NCBI RefSeq assembly: GCF_904846715.1
Contig: NZ_CAJHBU010000001.1
Location: 1-64,000 of the forward strand
Direction: 5' to 3'
DNA length: 64,000 nucleotides
DNA from: Psychrobacter vallis
GTDB lineage: Bacteria; Pseudomonadota; Gammaproteobacteria; Pseudomonadales; Moraxellaceae
The notes below the pieces were generated by a model that saw only the letters and a program-made list of their open reading frames with translations, had not been told where the DNA came from and searched no databases. A program made the translations under genes and the position numbers. The stretch's first letter is position 1. The number at the start of each line of letters is the position of its first letter. Shown here piece by piece: positions 8,756 through 16,748 of this stretch.

Positions 8756-10348
8756 ATGCAAAAAACACTATTGACTAAATTGTCCATCATCGCCGGGCTT
8801 TGTATTATTTTTGCCATCGGTCTCGGTATGATTGGCTCGGTCATCTACGAACGACAAAATTATGCTGCGTCGGTGGTCAAAGAAATTGCCCAGCAGCACG
8901 TCAATCCGCAAGAAGTCATCACTCCATTTATCATCATTCCTACCACAATTACGCCTGAATGCCAGATTGCAGCATTAGAAACAACCAATAAATGTGCACC
9001 ATCCTACTCAAAAAATGAAATTGTCTTTGCCAGTCAGACCCAAGCCATACAAGATCTTGAAGTCAGCACTGATACCTACAAACGTGGCATCTATCATGCG
9101 ACCAGTTATGATGGTGCGTTGACATTTGACCAACGCTATACATTTGATCAAGCCATCAGCAGCTTATATGACAATACGAGCACGACTAGTGACACACAAG
9201 GTTCTGTCAGTACACCCGCTAATAAAAATAACACAAAGCCAGAAAAAACCATCATTCACTGGAATGCAGCAAAATTGATTATTCCAGTATCAGATCTGCG
9301 CGGCGTTGCGACTCTGCCAACGGTGACCATTGATAAAAAACCGATAAAAGCGACCTACCCTCAGACAGCACTGCTGAAAAATCTGACCTATGTAGAAGTA
9401 GCTATTCCGCAAGATATATTACAGCGTTCAGTAAAAAACATAACGAGCCAGCAGAATGGCAATGACACCCTTGCTACGAACAGTGCTAGCGAGTCACTAA
9501 CCAGTACAGAAATCGTCATTGATTTACCGTTAGCTGGTATTAGCAATGTAAACACCGTGCCGACTGGACAAAACTTTAACTTAACGATGCACAGTAATTG
9601 GCATGCGCCAAACTTTATTGGTAAGGCGCTTCCTACTGCCAAAAAACTCACTGCTAAAGGTTTTGAAGCCAGTTGGCAAAATCAGTATTTAACAATAGCC
9701 AACAATCAAGATTTGTCGCAGTGTGTCAGGCTCGCTAACAACCGATGTATTGTCACCAGTCAAGCCACTCTCGATAGCAACAGCCAGTCAATGGCTTCTG
9801 ATGATGCGATTACAGCAATAGAAGGCGCTTCCACAGCAGAAGGTAATGCCATACCTGATAGCTATAGAAACGTGCGCCTGAACAGCTTTGGTGTGAGTTT
9901 TGCTGAGCCTAATGACGTGTATTTACAAACTGAACGAACGATGAAATATGCCTTATTATTAATCTTAGTATCATTTGGCACTTTCTTCTTATTCGAAGTC
10001 ATTAAATCTAGCCGCATCCACCCTATTCAATATCTGTTGGTCGGTTGTGCGCTGTTTGTTTTCTATGTCTTACTATTACCACTTGCTGAGCAAATTGTCT
10101 TTTGGAAAGCATATGCCATTGCTGCCAGCGCGTGTGTTGGGCTCATTGGTTGGTATGCTTATTATGTACTGGGCGGCGTCAAGCGAGCGGCGATTTTTAC
10201 TTTCACACTGGCAGGATTGTATGCGTCGTTTTTCGGTATATTAACCACCGAAGATATGAATTTATTGCTTGGTGCTGTCTTCTGTTTTGTCCTACTCGCT
10301 TGCGTGATGGTCATGACTCGTAAAATTGATTGGTATAAAATTGCCTAA
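8756..10348 (+). CDS. creD: CreD-family inner-membrane protein
   Basis: This 530-residue protein has one N-terminal membrane helix (about residues 9-28), a large periplasmic region and a C-terminal block of five or six helices (from about residue 395). Diagnostic stretches are LPTAKKLTAKGFEASWQ and NSFGVSFAEPNDVYLQTER, followed by the membrane block ending in LACVMVMTRKIDWYKI. In enterobacteria CreD is induced by CreBC and affects envelope integrity and beta-lactam and colicin response. No creBC genes are next to it here. A strong ribosome binding site GAGGAG precedes the ATG. The periplasmic region has a Ser/Thr/Asn-rich insertion near residues 140-165, which makes it longer than the E. coli protein. 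Confidence 0.88.
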   Translation: MQKTLLTKLSIIAGLCIIFAIGLGMIGSVIYERQNYAASVVKEIAQQHVNPQEVITPFIIIPTTITPECQIAALETTNKCAPSYSKNEIVFASQTQAIQDLEVSTDTYKRGIYHATSYDGALTFDQRYTFDQAISSLYDNTSTTSDTQGSVSTPANKNNTKPEKTIIHWNAAKLIIPVSDLRGVATLPTVTIDKKPIKATYPQTALLKNLTYVEVAIPQDILQRSVKNITSQQNGNDTLATNSASESLTSTEIVIDLPLAGISNVNTVPTGQNFNLTMHSNWHAPNFIGKALPTAKKLTAKGFEASWQNQYLTIANNQDLSQCVRLANNRCIVTSQATLDSNSQSMASDDAITAIEGASTAEGNAIPDSYRNVRLNSFGVSFAEPNDVYLQTERTMKYALLLILVSFGTFFLFEVIKSSRIHPIQYLLVGCALFVFYVLLLPLAEQIVFWKAYAIAASACVGLIGWYAYYVLGGVKRAAIFTFTLAGLYASFFGILTTEDMNLLLGAVFCFVLLACVMVMTRKIDWYKIA

Positions 10349-10386
10349 CTCAGTTAGGGTATGTTAAAGACGTTTAGTCTAGGGCT

Positions 10387-10428
10387 GTCTTACGTTGGTA
10401 TAATTGGCTAAAACTGCCAACATAAGAC
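10387..10428. terminator. Inverted repeat between convergent creD and DUF421 genes
   Basis: GTCTTACGTTGGTA and TGCCAACATAAGAC form a 14-bp stem with two mismatches around a 14-nt loop. It lies 39 bp after the creD stop, between two convergent genes. There is no strong U-run, so termination is a guess from position. Confidence 0.4.
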
Positions 10429-10478
10429 CGCTCGATCTACTCATAGATAATTCAATATAGCTATCATCTCATTCATTA

Positions 10479-11162
10479 TCATCTAACAATCTGACTATTT
10501 AACGCCTTCGCCCATTCTTTACAGTTGTTCTCACAACGTTCACAGAGCTGGTCGGGCTCAGAGATATGATCCACATAGCCACAATGCATACACGCGTAAT
10601 AAACCCCTGACTCTATCTTTTCGACTGGCTGATATTGTTTGGGGAAAAGCGGCATGCCATAGCGAGTTTTTTCAGGTGCATATAACAAGACACTAAAGTT
10701 ACCATCTGTCTCTAACAGTCCAGTACGCACTTGCCCCAGATGCTCAACACCTTGTTGGCGCATTTCAGCAAAAAATTCATCATGTGACATTTTGCCTTTT
10801 TTAATCTTATCAAGTACCAGCTTACCTTCCTCTACAATATAAAGCGATTGACCCTCCAAAAGATTTTCAAACGCCTGAAAACTCGTCATAGCCCAAGTGC
10901 ACAAACGATAAAGGAAGATAACGATACTCATAATAAGCACTGCCTGAATAATCGGCAAGTCCTCAGTAAACATAGGATCACCAGCGATAGATCCTAGAGA
11001 TAAAATAATCGTCAGCTCAAAGATAGACAGTTGACGGACACCGCGCTTGCCTGTGAACCGTAAACACGTAATAATCAGCACGAACATCACTATGACACGT
11101 ATTAAAATTTCAACGGCAAACGCCCAAGTCGTGTCGTAAATAAAAATACTTGCCCAATCCAT
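10479..11162 (-). CDS. DUF421 (YetF-like) membrane protein with C-terminal zinc-ribbon tail
   Basis: The 227-residue protein has an N-terminal membrane part with about three helices (residues 12-35, 46-62 and 70-90). The cytoplasmic DUF421 domain follows, with the family segment EGKLVLDKIKKGKMSHDEF and LGQVRTGLLETDGNFSVL. Beyond the usual domain end lies a Cys-rich tail near residues 188-216, with CMHC, then CERC and a further Cys, which looks like a zinc ribbon or rubredoxin-like knuckle. YetF-type proteins are linked to spore or membrane functions in Bacillus, but their role in Gram-negatives is unknown. It stands alone, convergent with creD and divergent from the EamA gene. Confidence 0.85.
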   Translation of the reverse strand: MDWASIFIYDTTWAFAVEILIRVIVMFVLIITCLRFTGKRGVRQLSIFELTIILSLGSIAGDPMFTEDLPIIQAVLIMSIVIFLYRLCTWAMTSFQAFENLLEGQSLYIVEEGKLVLDKIKKGKMSHDEFFAEMRQQGVEHLGQVRTGLLETDGNFSVLLYAPEKTRYGMPLFPKQYQPVEKIESGVYYACMHCGYVDHISEPDQLCERCENNCKEWAKALNSQIVR

Positions 11163-11242
11163 ATTTTTGTTTCCTATGTATCATTTAAGAAAAAGTTCGC
11201 GTATTTTATGCGAAAAATCACTTACCAATTGTAGGAATTATT

Positions 11243-12181
11243 TTGAAAGCCACGCTTTATACCGTCATTGCATTGGTTGCATTTGCCGCGAACTCTTTGT
11301 TTTGTAGAATGGCATTGGCAGAGGGGTATATAGATGCATGGAGCTTTACCATCATTCGGCTCTTAAGTGCTGCCGCCTGTCTGGGTATTATCATGACAAT
11401 CCATACTTACCACTTACGGCGTCAAGCAGCAGAGCTTGGTAGTATCATCTCGACGGAGGCCATTTTAAACGATAAAGGCAGCTGGTTGAGCAGCATCAGC
11501 TTGGTAGTTTATGCATTGTGCTTTTCGATTGCTTATGTGGCACTTGACACTGGCACAGGCGCGTTGATTCTATTTTCAGCTGTTCAGCTCACTATGATTG
11601 GTTGGGGTATCTACAAAAAAGAGCAATTAAGCCCTTTGCAATGGATGGCATTTATCGTAGCAGTAATAGGATTTATTTATTTAATGCTACCTTCAGCCGC
11701 TGTCCCTTCACTGATGGCTGCGACACTCATGGTCATGAGTGGTGTGGCTTGGGGCGTGTACAGTATACGCGGTAAATCGTGCGTGTCACCGCTACGAGCC
11801 ACAGGTTTTAATTTTATTAGAAGTCTAACAGCGATTCCGATACTGGCATTTGTAGGAATTTATCTGGGTGATGTAGCCATCAATAATTTCAGTTTAGACC
11901 ATATAACAACCAAGGGAATAGTACTAGCATCTGTGTCAGGGGCGATCGCCTCTGGCATGGGCTACAGTATTTGGTATACCGCAATGCCTTTATTAAAAAC
12001 CACACAAGCTGCCGTTGTACAACTGTGCGTGCCCGTGCTTGCAGCGACACTCGGCGTGGTATTTCTATCTGAGCCATTAACGATGCGGTTCGTTGTAGCA
12101 AGCGCAGTCATCTTAGGCGCTGTTTTGGTATTTATTTTAAATAAAAAAGTACCGATAGCATCAACTAAAAAAATAATGTAG
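11243..12181 (+). CDS. EamA/DMT-superfamily transporter
   Basis: This 312-residue membrane protein carries about ten helices and two EamA repeats (residues about 5-150 and 155-303). Repeat signatures are FAANSLFCRMAL with SFTIIRLLSAAACL in the first half and SGVAWGVYSIRGK with GAIASGMGYSIWYTAMPLL in the second. Such proteins usually export or exchange metabolites, but the substrate cannot be inferred. The start is a TTG at 11243 preceded by AGGA seven bases upstream; no ATG is available before the first helix. Confidence 0.88.
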   Translation: MKATLYTVIALVAFAANSLFCRMALAEGYIDAWSFTIIRLLSAAACLGIIMTIHTYHLRRQAAELGSIISTEAILNDKGSWLSSISLVVYALCFSIAYVALDTGTGALILFSAVQLTMIGWGIYKKEQLSPLQWMAFIVAVIGFIYLMLPSAAVPSLMAATLMVMSGVAWGVYSIRGKSCVSPLRATGFNFIRSLTAIPILAFVGIYLGDVAINNFSLDHITTKGIVLASVSGAIASGMGYSIWYTAMPLLKTTQAAVVQLCVPVLAATLGVVFLSEPLTMRFVVASAVILGAVLVFILNKKVPIASTKKIM

Positions 12182-12275
12182 ACCGACTAATACTCGACAA
12201 CAACAGTTTTGTCTATTGCCCTTGCAATAAACGATCAATTCACCCTTATCAACAACATTCAGTCAAACTGCCATA

Positions 12276-12785
12276 TCAAAAACTACGATGTTTTGTTTCA
12301 GACTTATGCTTTTCTTTTTCCTCTTCAATTCTTGATAATATCTCAATAAACTCTATGATTTGTGCGCTATTGATTAGATAAGGATCAAAGTTGGTGCCTA
12401 CCGAAAACTTACGCACGTATTCTCTATCCTGATCGCTGAGACTTAGATGCTTCATTGACCACTTACCCCAGCGTCGCTGTTCAACTTCATTACATTCTAT
12501 AACTTGTAACGAAAAATGCCTTTCATCTTTGAATAACTTTCTCAACAACTCATTAATAACAGGTCTTGGACCTTCAATACTTTGGAGAAAATAATCTTCA
12601 CTGATTACTAAAGCACCGGTAATACCATTGCGCTGATTATTTCTATGTGCTTGTGCAAGGATACGGGTCACTTCAACACTTTTGTTATTCGCGTTATGAC
12701 GGCTAACATAAGTCAAACGTAAAATAATATGCTCGCCTTGAGGCATATTTGAGGCTCCTTTTGTTAAAGGCTCAGACTGCTCCAT
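12276..12785 (-). CDS. Short BLUF-domain blue-light photoreceptor (BlsA-like)
   Basis: BLUF domains bind FAD and sense blue light. The domain occupies about residues 20-115 of 169. The key residues are present: the flavin-bonded Tyr in RLTYVSRH (Y26), Asn N50 before the motif GITGALVI, the switching Gln in YFLQSIEGP (Q68), and Trp and Met in RWGKWSMKHL. There is no output domain, only about 50 residues ending in an EEEKEKHKSE helix. Acinetobacter BlsA is a similar stand-alone BLUF protein that acts by binding transcription regulators. Two in-frame starts each have a good ribosome binding site: ATG 12785 (GGGAG upstream) and ATG 12746 (AGGAG upstream, giving 156 residues). The next gene upstream on the same strand encodes a LysR regulator. 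Confidence 0.9.
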   Translation of the reverse strand: MEQSEPLTKGASNMPQGEHIILRLTYVSRHNANNKSVEVTRILAQAHRNNQRNGITGALVISEDYFLQSIEGPRPVINELLRKLFKDERHFSLQVIECNEVEQRRWGKWSMKHLSLSDQDREYVRKFSVGTNFDPYLINSAQIIEFIEILSRIEEEKEKHKSETKHRSF

Positions 12786-13034
12786 AAAAATCTCCCGTGG
12801 CTTGGCTAAAATTTAATTAAATAACGTATCAAATAGTTGATCACGACAAGGCTAACTCATTCTGCATTTGAGCATTTTATAAAACCTATTTAATAAGTTT
12901 TAACGAATTTTTCTCTTTTTATCAAGTCTATTGCAGTAACACTGCAAACAATGACGACAGACATCGACCAATATACCAATCCTTTTTTTATAAGAATCCA
13001 TCCAAATATTATATGACTGTACCAATGATTATTT

Positions 13035-13970
13035 TTAATGCAGCTGCCAATAAAGCGGATTTCCATACACGTCCGCAAAGTAATCAATCAATGTTCTAAC
13101 ATTTAGTGAAACGTGACGTGTGTTGGGATAGATAGCCGCTATATGTTGGGGTGTTGTTTTCACGGCGGTATTATAATTGGGCAGTAATTTCACTAATGTA
13201 CCGTCCTTTAAATGATCACCAATTAGCCAATCAGGAAACAATACAATCCCCATACCTTTGAGCGCTGACACCAATAAGGCTTCTGCGTTATTCGACATTA
13301 ATAATGCAGGGGCTAAGTAAGATGTCCATTCCTCACCTTTCATCTTAAAGAGCCAACGATTTGCTCCTGACGAGCCCTTATAGACCAAACACTGATGGTC
13401 GATCAAATCCGCAGGCGTTTGTAATTCAGGATGTCTATTGATGTACTCTGCGGTCGCGGCAAGATGATAGGTTTGCTCGCCAAAAATACGTGCATGAAAG
13501 GCCGAGTCATTCAAAGTTCCAATTCTAAAAATAACGTCTGTCGCATCATGATGAGGATCAATAAAGTCATCAGTCAACGTCAAATCTATCTGTAATTTGG
13601 GGTACTGAGCACTAAGCTGTGGTAGCCAAGGTGCAATGTGTCGTTGGCCAAAAAATACGGGAGCATTGATTCTTAGTAACCCACCCGGCTCTAATGTCCT
13701 ATCTTGCAACTCCTTTTTTGCCGCGTCCATGCTTTCGGTCATGGACTGTGCATAGATCATAAACACGCGACCCGCTTCAGTTGGAATGACGGCACGGGTA
13801 TTACGATAAAAAAGCTGTTGCCCCAACGAGTCTTCTAGTTGCTTGATAATACGCGACACTTTGGATGCCGACACCCCTTCTTTTCGAGCCACCACCGAAA
13901 AACTCTGAGCATGAAAAACACTGATGTAAAAAAGTAAGGTTTTTATGCTGATGCTATCTACCGTATTCAT
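13035..13970 (-). CDS. LysR-family transcriptional regulator
   Basis: The N-terminal winged helix-turn-helix (about residues 8-66) includes FHAQSFSVVARKEGVSASKVSR and the recognition helix region IIKQLEDSLGQQLFYRNTR. It is followed by an effector-binding domain with GGLLRINAPVFFGQRHIAPWLP. The 311-residue length is normal. It is divergently transcribed from the YdcZ/DUF606 pair with only 97 bp between the starts, so it probably regulates that pair and itself. The effector is unknown. Confidence 0.9.
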   Translation of the reverse strand: MNTVDSISIKTLLFYISVFHAQSFSVVARKEGVSASKVSRIIKQLEDSLGQQLFYRNTRAVIPTEAGRVFMIYAQSMTESMDAAKKELQDRTLEPGGLLRINAPVFFGQRHIAPWLPQLSAQYPKLQIDLTLTDDFIDPHHDATDVIFRIGTLNDSAFHARIFGEQTYHLAATAEYINRHPELQTPADLIDHQCLVYKGSSGANRWLFKMKGEEWTSYLAPALLMSNNAEALLVSALKGMGIVLFPDWLIGDHLKDGTLVKLLPNYNTAVKTTPQHIAAIYPNTRHVSLNVRTLIDYFADVYGNPLYWQLH

Positions 13971-14067
13971 TTGTGCAACTTATGCAAAGGTCATTTCCAC
14001 ATTATAGCGTTTTTCGTGAGCACAAGCTGCTGTAGACTACGCGCTATTGCTCATTAAGGATTTTTTC

Positions 14068-14502
14068 ATGCAAATATTATTGGTACTTATAGTTGTGTTA
14101 GGCGGCATGGGTCTGTCTGTGGAAGCAGGTCTACTTGGCCCTTTAGGCAGTCAAGTTGGCGAGTTATGGGCGACACTGACTATTTTTGGTGTGGGTGCAG
14201 CTCTGACATTCTTTTTAATGTTGTTTTTTAGTCCACGAGACAGCCCCTCCTTCTTTTCACAGCCGCCTTTATTGCTTGTGGGTGGCATTTTAGGGCCTAT
14301 TTACGTTGTGATATTAACGGTGGTGACGCCTGTCATTGGGGTGGCGATGACCATGATTGGCATACTTGCAGGACAAGTATCTAAGAGTTTGATAATCGAT
14401 CATTACGGTCTATTTGGCACCACAGAAAGAAAGATAGATAAGAGAAGAATTATTGCTTTATGTTTTATTATTGCAGCACTGTTCTTTATGGCAAAGGGGT
14501 AA
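14068..14502 (+). CDS. YdcZ/DUF606 DMT-family membrane protein, first of a pair
   Basis: This protein of about 144 residues has four or five membrane helices and the DUF606 pattern: an N-terminal GGMGLSVEAGLLGPLGSQVGE, a central GGILGPIYVVILTVVTPVIG and a GQVSKSLIIDHYGLFG segment. DUF606 proteins are half-length DMT transporters thought to work as dimers. I chose ATG 14068 over an upstream TTG at 14047 because TAAGGA sits in front of it. The second copy follows after 5 bp, so the two are cotranscribed and may form an antiparallel heterodimer. Confidence 0.85.
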   Translation: MQILLVLIVVLGGMGLSVEAGLLGPLGSQVGELWATLTIFGVGAALTFFLMLFFSPRDSPSFFSQPPLLLVGGILGPIYVVILTVVTPVIGVAMTMIGILAGQVSKSLIIDHYGLFGTTERKIDKRRIIALCFIIAALFFMAKG

Positions 14503-14507
14503 AATAA

Positions 14508-14969
14508 ATGACACTTTTTTTGATGATTGTATTAGCAATAGTTGGCGGCGCTACTTTAAGTGTTCAAGCAGCGTTAAATGGTCGTCTTGGCGGCAACGTG
14601 GGCGTGTTCAAAAGTGCGTTTTTAACCTTTTCTGTAGGCGCTGTCGTAACGGCCTTACTTATTTTCTTCTTTGAACCAAATCATCCTGTTACACTGATGG
14701 ATGTACCGAAATGGCAGCTTTTGGGCGCGTTGTGCGGCGTTCCTTATATTGTCATTATGGTAGTTGCAGTACAACGTATTGGTACTGCTGTCGCAACCGT
14801 GGCCGTTATTTTTGGGCAGCTGAGCATGAGTGTACTCATTGATAACTTTGGTTGGTTGGGAAATGAGGCAATTAGCCTTTCTGGCAGTCGCATCAGTGCT
14901 TTGATTTGTCTGGCGATTGCCCTTTACTTCATTCACTCTAGTAGTAAGTCTAAACCCAAAATTGCGTAG
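14508..14969 (+). CDS. YdcZ/DUF606 DMT-family membrane protein, second of a pair
   Basis: The 153-residue protein is a paralogue of its upstream neighbour, with the same order of motifs: GGATLSVQAALNGRLGGNVG, GALCGVPYIVIMVVAVQRIG and GQLSMSVLIDNFGWLGN. Here the first motif has the canonical QAALNGRLG of the family, whereas the first copy has diverged (VEAGLLGPLG). Five hydrophobic helices are predicted. The substrate is unknown. The pair lies next to a divergent LysR gene, which suggests conditional expression. Confidence 0.87.
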   Translation: MTLFLMIVLAIVGGATLSVQAALNGRLGGNVGVFKSAFLTFSVGAVVTALLIFFFEPNHPVTLMDVPKWQLLGALCGVPYIVIMVVAVQRIGTAVATVAVIFGQLSMSVLIDNFGWLGNEAISLSGSRISALICLAIALYFIHSSSKSKPKIA

Positions 14970-15094
14970 TAATATGGTTAAATATTACGATTTTAGGCCC
15001 TTTATTTACATTAAGATACTGAATAAAAGAAGTGACTGGCTTAGTATCAATTATTGATATATTTCAATGAATAATTTAAAAAGGGTCATAAATC

Positions 15095-15958
15095 ATGTCA
15101 AATAATAACGTAGAAAATGAATCACCAGAAACCCGTAAGAACAGCCCTGTCACGTCTGTAGAAGTTGTAAAGGGTGATGATGTCATTTTGGATGACGATC
15201 ATTCTGATCATAAAGAGGCTAAGTCTGATAAAGAGGCTAAGTCTGAGAAAGACGACAAGTCTGAGAAAGACGACAAGTCTGAGAAAGACGACAAGTCTGA
15301 GAAAGACGACAAGTCTGAGAAAGATGACAAGTCTGAGAAAGACGACAAGTCTGAGAAAGACGACAAGTCTGAGAAAGATGACAAGTCTGAGAAAGACGAC
15401 AAGTCTGATAAAGATGACAAGTCTGAGAAAGATGACAAGTCTGATAAAGATGACAAGTCTGATAAAGATGACAAGTCTGATAAAGATGACAAGTCTGATA
15501 AAGATGACAAGTCTGATAAGAGCGTGACGATAGCCAATATCTATCAATGGGCTACTAAACTCAAAGATGACTTTATGTCTGACAAAAATGATAAGTCAGA
15601 TGACAATAAATCTGACAAGTCATCCGATAGTGATAATGCTAATGATGACAAATCAGACAGCGATAAGTCTGATAAAGATGACAAGTACAGTGCTACGGTA
15701 GCCAATATTTATCAGTGGGCTGCTAAGCTTAAAGACGACCTTAAGTCTGAAGCTTCTGGTATGACTCATGGGGTTTCTGAAAAGGCAGTTGCATTATTAC
15801 TAAACAAACTTTTAGTTGGTGTAGATACTGAATTAGAGGCCTTTGATAAAAAGGTGGAAGATTCTGAAGAATCAGTGCCTAATGCAAAAGAAGAACGCAG
15901 TAAGCTTGTTGAGAAAAAAGAGAAATACCAAGGTATGATCGATCAATTAGAAAGCTAA
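15095..15958 (+). CDS. Acidic/lysine-rich tandem-repeat protein of unknown function
   Basis: The 287-residue soluble protein has three parts. Residues 1-48 are polar. Residues about 49-138 are fifteen KS[E/D]KDD hexapeptides, almost certainly disordered and of balanced charge. The rest holds two copies of a short amphipathic module (IANIYQWATKLKDDFMSD near 150 and VANIYQWAAKLKDDLKSE near 205) separated by another KSD-rich spacer, then a C-terminal helical segment (GVSEKAVALLLNKLLVGVD to EKKEKYQGMIDQLES) that looks coiled-coil. There is no signal peptide or membrane helix. AAAAGG precedes the ATG. A terminator follows. I do not recognise a family. A desiccation-, cold- or polymer-related role is possible for such hydrophilic repeats, but that is a guess. 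Confidence 0.75.
   Translation: MSNNNVENESPETRKNSPVTSVEVVKGDDVILDDDHSDHKEAKSDKEAKSEKDDKSEKDDKSEKDDKSEKDDKSEKDDKSEKDDKSEKDDKSEKDDKSEKDDKSDKDDKSEKDDKSDKDDKSDKDDKSDKDDKSDKDDKSDKSVTIANIYQWATKLKDDFMSDKNDKSDDNKSDKSSDSDNANDDKSDSDKSDKDDKYSATVANIYQWAAKLKDDLKSEASGMTHGVSEKAVALLLNKLLVGVDTELEAFDKKVEDSEESVPNAKEERSKLVEKKEKYQGMIDQLES
15239..15508 (+). repeat. Fifteen 18-bp repeats coding for KS[E/D]KDD
   Basis: The unit AAGTCTGAGAAAGACGAC repeats 15 times without a gap. Units vary only at GAG/GAT (Glu or Asp) and GAC/GAT. The first nine all encode KSEKDD, and later ones mostly KSDKDD, so the array has diverged from one end. The low complexity opens long shadow frames on the other strands. Confidence 0.95.
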
Positions 15959-16006
15959 TCCGCCATTTGCCCAGTGTATTCGTTTTAGGCTAAAGGCACC
16001 ATATAT

Positions 16007-16050
16007 CCAGTGTTAGATGTTTGCATAAAACGTCTAACACTGGATTTTTT
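16007..16050 (+). terminator. Intrinsic terminator after the tandem-repeat protein
   Basis: CCAGTGTTAGATG pairs with CGTCTAACACTGG (one mismatch) around an 11-nt loop, followed by ATTTTTTATT. It lies 49 bp past the stop codon. Confidence 0.85.
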
Positions 16051-16170
16051 ATTGTCTTTTTTTCCTACTTTAGTGCCAGTCACATTTTTATAAATCTTAT
16101 CACTACTGATGTCTCGGTCTTGTTCCATTGATTATCGTTAGCCACAATAAGGATAAAAAGAAAAAAACAG

Positions 16171-16199
16171 TTGACTTAATGCATACATTCATAATATAA
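16171..16199 (+). promoter_or_regulatory. Candidate promoter in AT-rich DNA before the small membrane protein
   Basis: TTGACT followed by 17 bases and ATATAA is a plausible sigma-70 promoter, about 85 bp before the start of the small membrane protein. The surrounding 16160-16240 is strongly AT-rich, with overlapping TATATTATATT runs, so exact boxes are uncertain. Confidence 0.4.
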
Positions 16200-16283
16200 C
16201 ATATATTATATTCGATATTTAGAATATAAAGAGGTACTCTTTTTTCTATGCACGCTCATAAGAAGAATTATGGAGGAACCGAC

Positions 16284-16613
16284 ATGATGTATTTAAGCTA
16301 CACTCTCAAATGCTGGGCTTTAGCGGTCACTTTTTTCTTAGTATTTTACTTTATGGTGGTTATGAGTGATCCAAGCTTTAGCAAGTATCTTTATATGCTG
16401 GCGCTCAGCACTTTATTATTTCCCATCGCTAAACGTGCCATCGATGCGATGACAGATTTTTTTACATCAAAAAATGTATTATTCAATGGCTTATTACTTT
16501 CAATGTTGATTAATATTGTCATTTGGGTATTTACACCATTTATCGTGGCACTCACTGTGATTGGATTTATATTTTATAGCGTGGGCGTGCTGACAGAGCA
16601 TATCAGTCATTAG
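16284..16613 (+). CDS. Small membrane protein of unknown function
   Basis: About 109 residues. Hydrophobic segments near residues 9-25, 32-47 and 68-105 suggest three or four membrane helices, with a positively charged KRAID segment between the second and third. I choose ATG 16284 (MMYLSYTLKCW) because GGAGG stands seven bases upstream; an in-frame ATG at 16248 would add a charged leader MHAHKKNYGGTD. I recognise no family. It is a single gene, followed by a transposon-like remnant and a terminator shared with hrpA. Confidence 0.65.
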   Translation: MMYLSYTLKCWALAVTFFLVFYFMVVMSDPSFSKYLYMLALSTLLFPIAKRAIDAMTDFFTSKNVLFNGLLLSMLINIVIWVFTPFIVALTVIGFIFYSVGVLTEHISH

Positions 16614-16626
16614 AGCAAGTTTGAAC

Positions 16627-16656
16627 ATTCGACCATGACACTGACAGAAACTATTT
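16627..16656. repeat. 30-bp sequence shared with the end of the 1.5-kb MITE-like element
   Basis: Bases 16627-16656 match 1498-1527 at 27 of 30 positions by eye, including the core CACTGACAGA. At 1.5 kb this lies just inside the left terminal repeat of the MITE-like element. Here the terminal repeat itself is missing, so it looks like a decayed end of a related element just after the small membrane protein gene. Confidence 0.6.
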
Positions 16657-16690
16657 ATGAATATCAGACCCATTTTAATCTTTTCAAATA

Positions 16691-16728
16691 AAAAGGCTGG
16701 ATTAGCAATGACCAATCCAGCCTAAAAA
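16691..16728. terminator. Bidirectional terminator between the small membrane protein and hrpA
   Basis: AGGCTGGATT and AATCCAGCCT form a perfect 10-bp stem with a 10-nt loop, flanked by an A-run on the left and AAAAAAT on the right. It serves converging genes: hrpA ends at 16749 on the minus strand. Confidence 0.8.
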
Positions 16729-16748
16729 ATCAAAAATACTTTCTGATT

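Noticed and set aside
12890-13063. Possible small membrane protein (about 58 residues) overlapping the end of the LysR gene
   Set aside because: It contains a hydrophobic stretch but lacks a convincing ribosome binding site and overlaps the LysR coding end; kept out for lack of support.
15239-15508. CRISPR array
   Set aside because: The repeats are contiguous 18-bp coding units without spacers, and no cas genes are present. The same applies to the array at 1-94.
15122-15547. Long minus-strand and alternate-frame reading frames across the 18-bp repeat
   Set aside because: Any 18-bp repeat without stop codons opens all frames; the products are pure repeats and only the plus frame with the ribosome binding site continues into non-repetitive protein.
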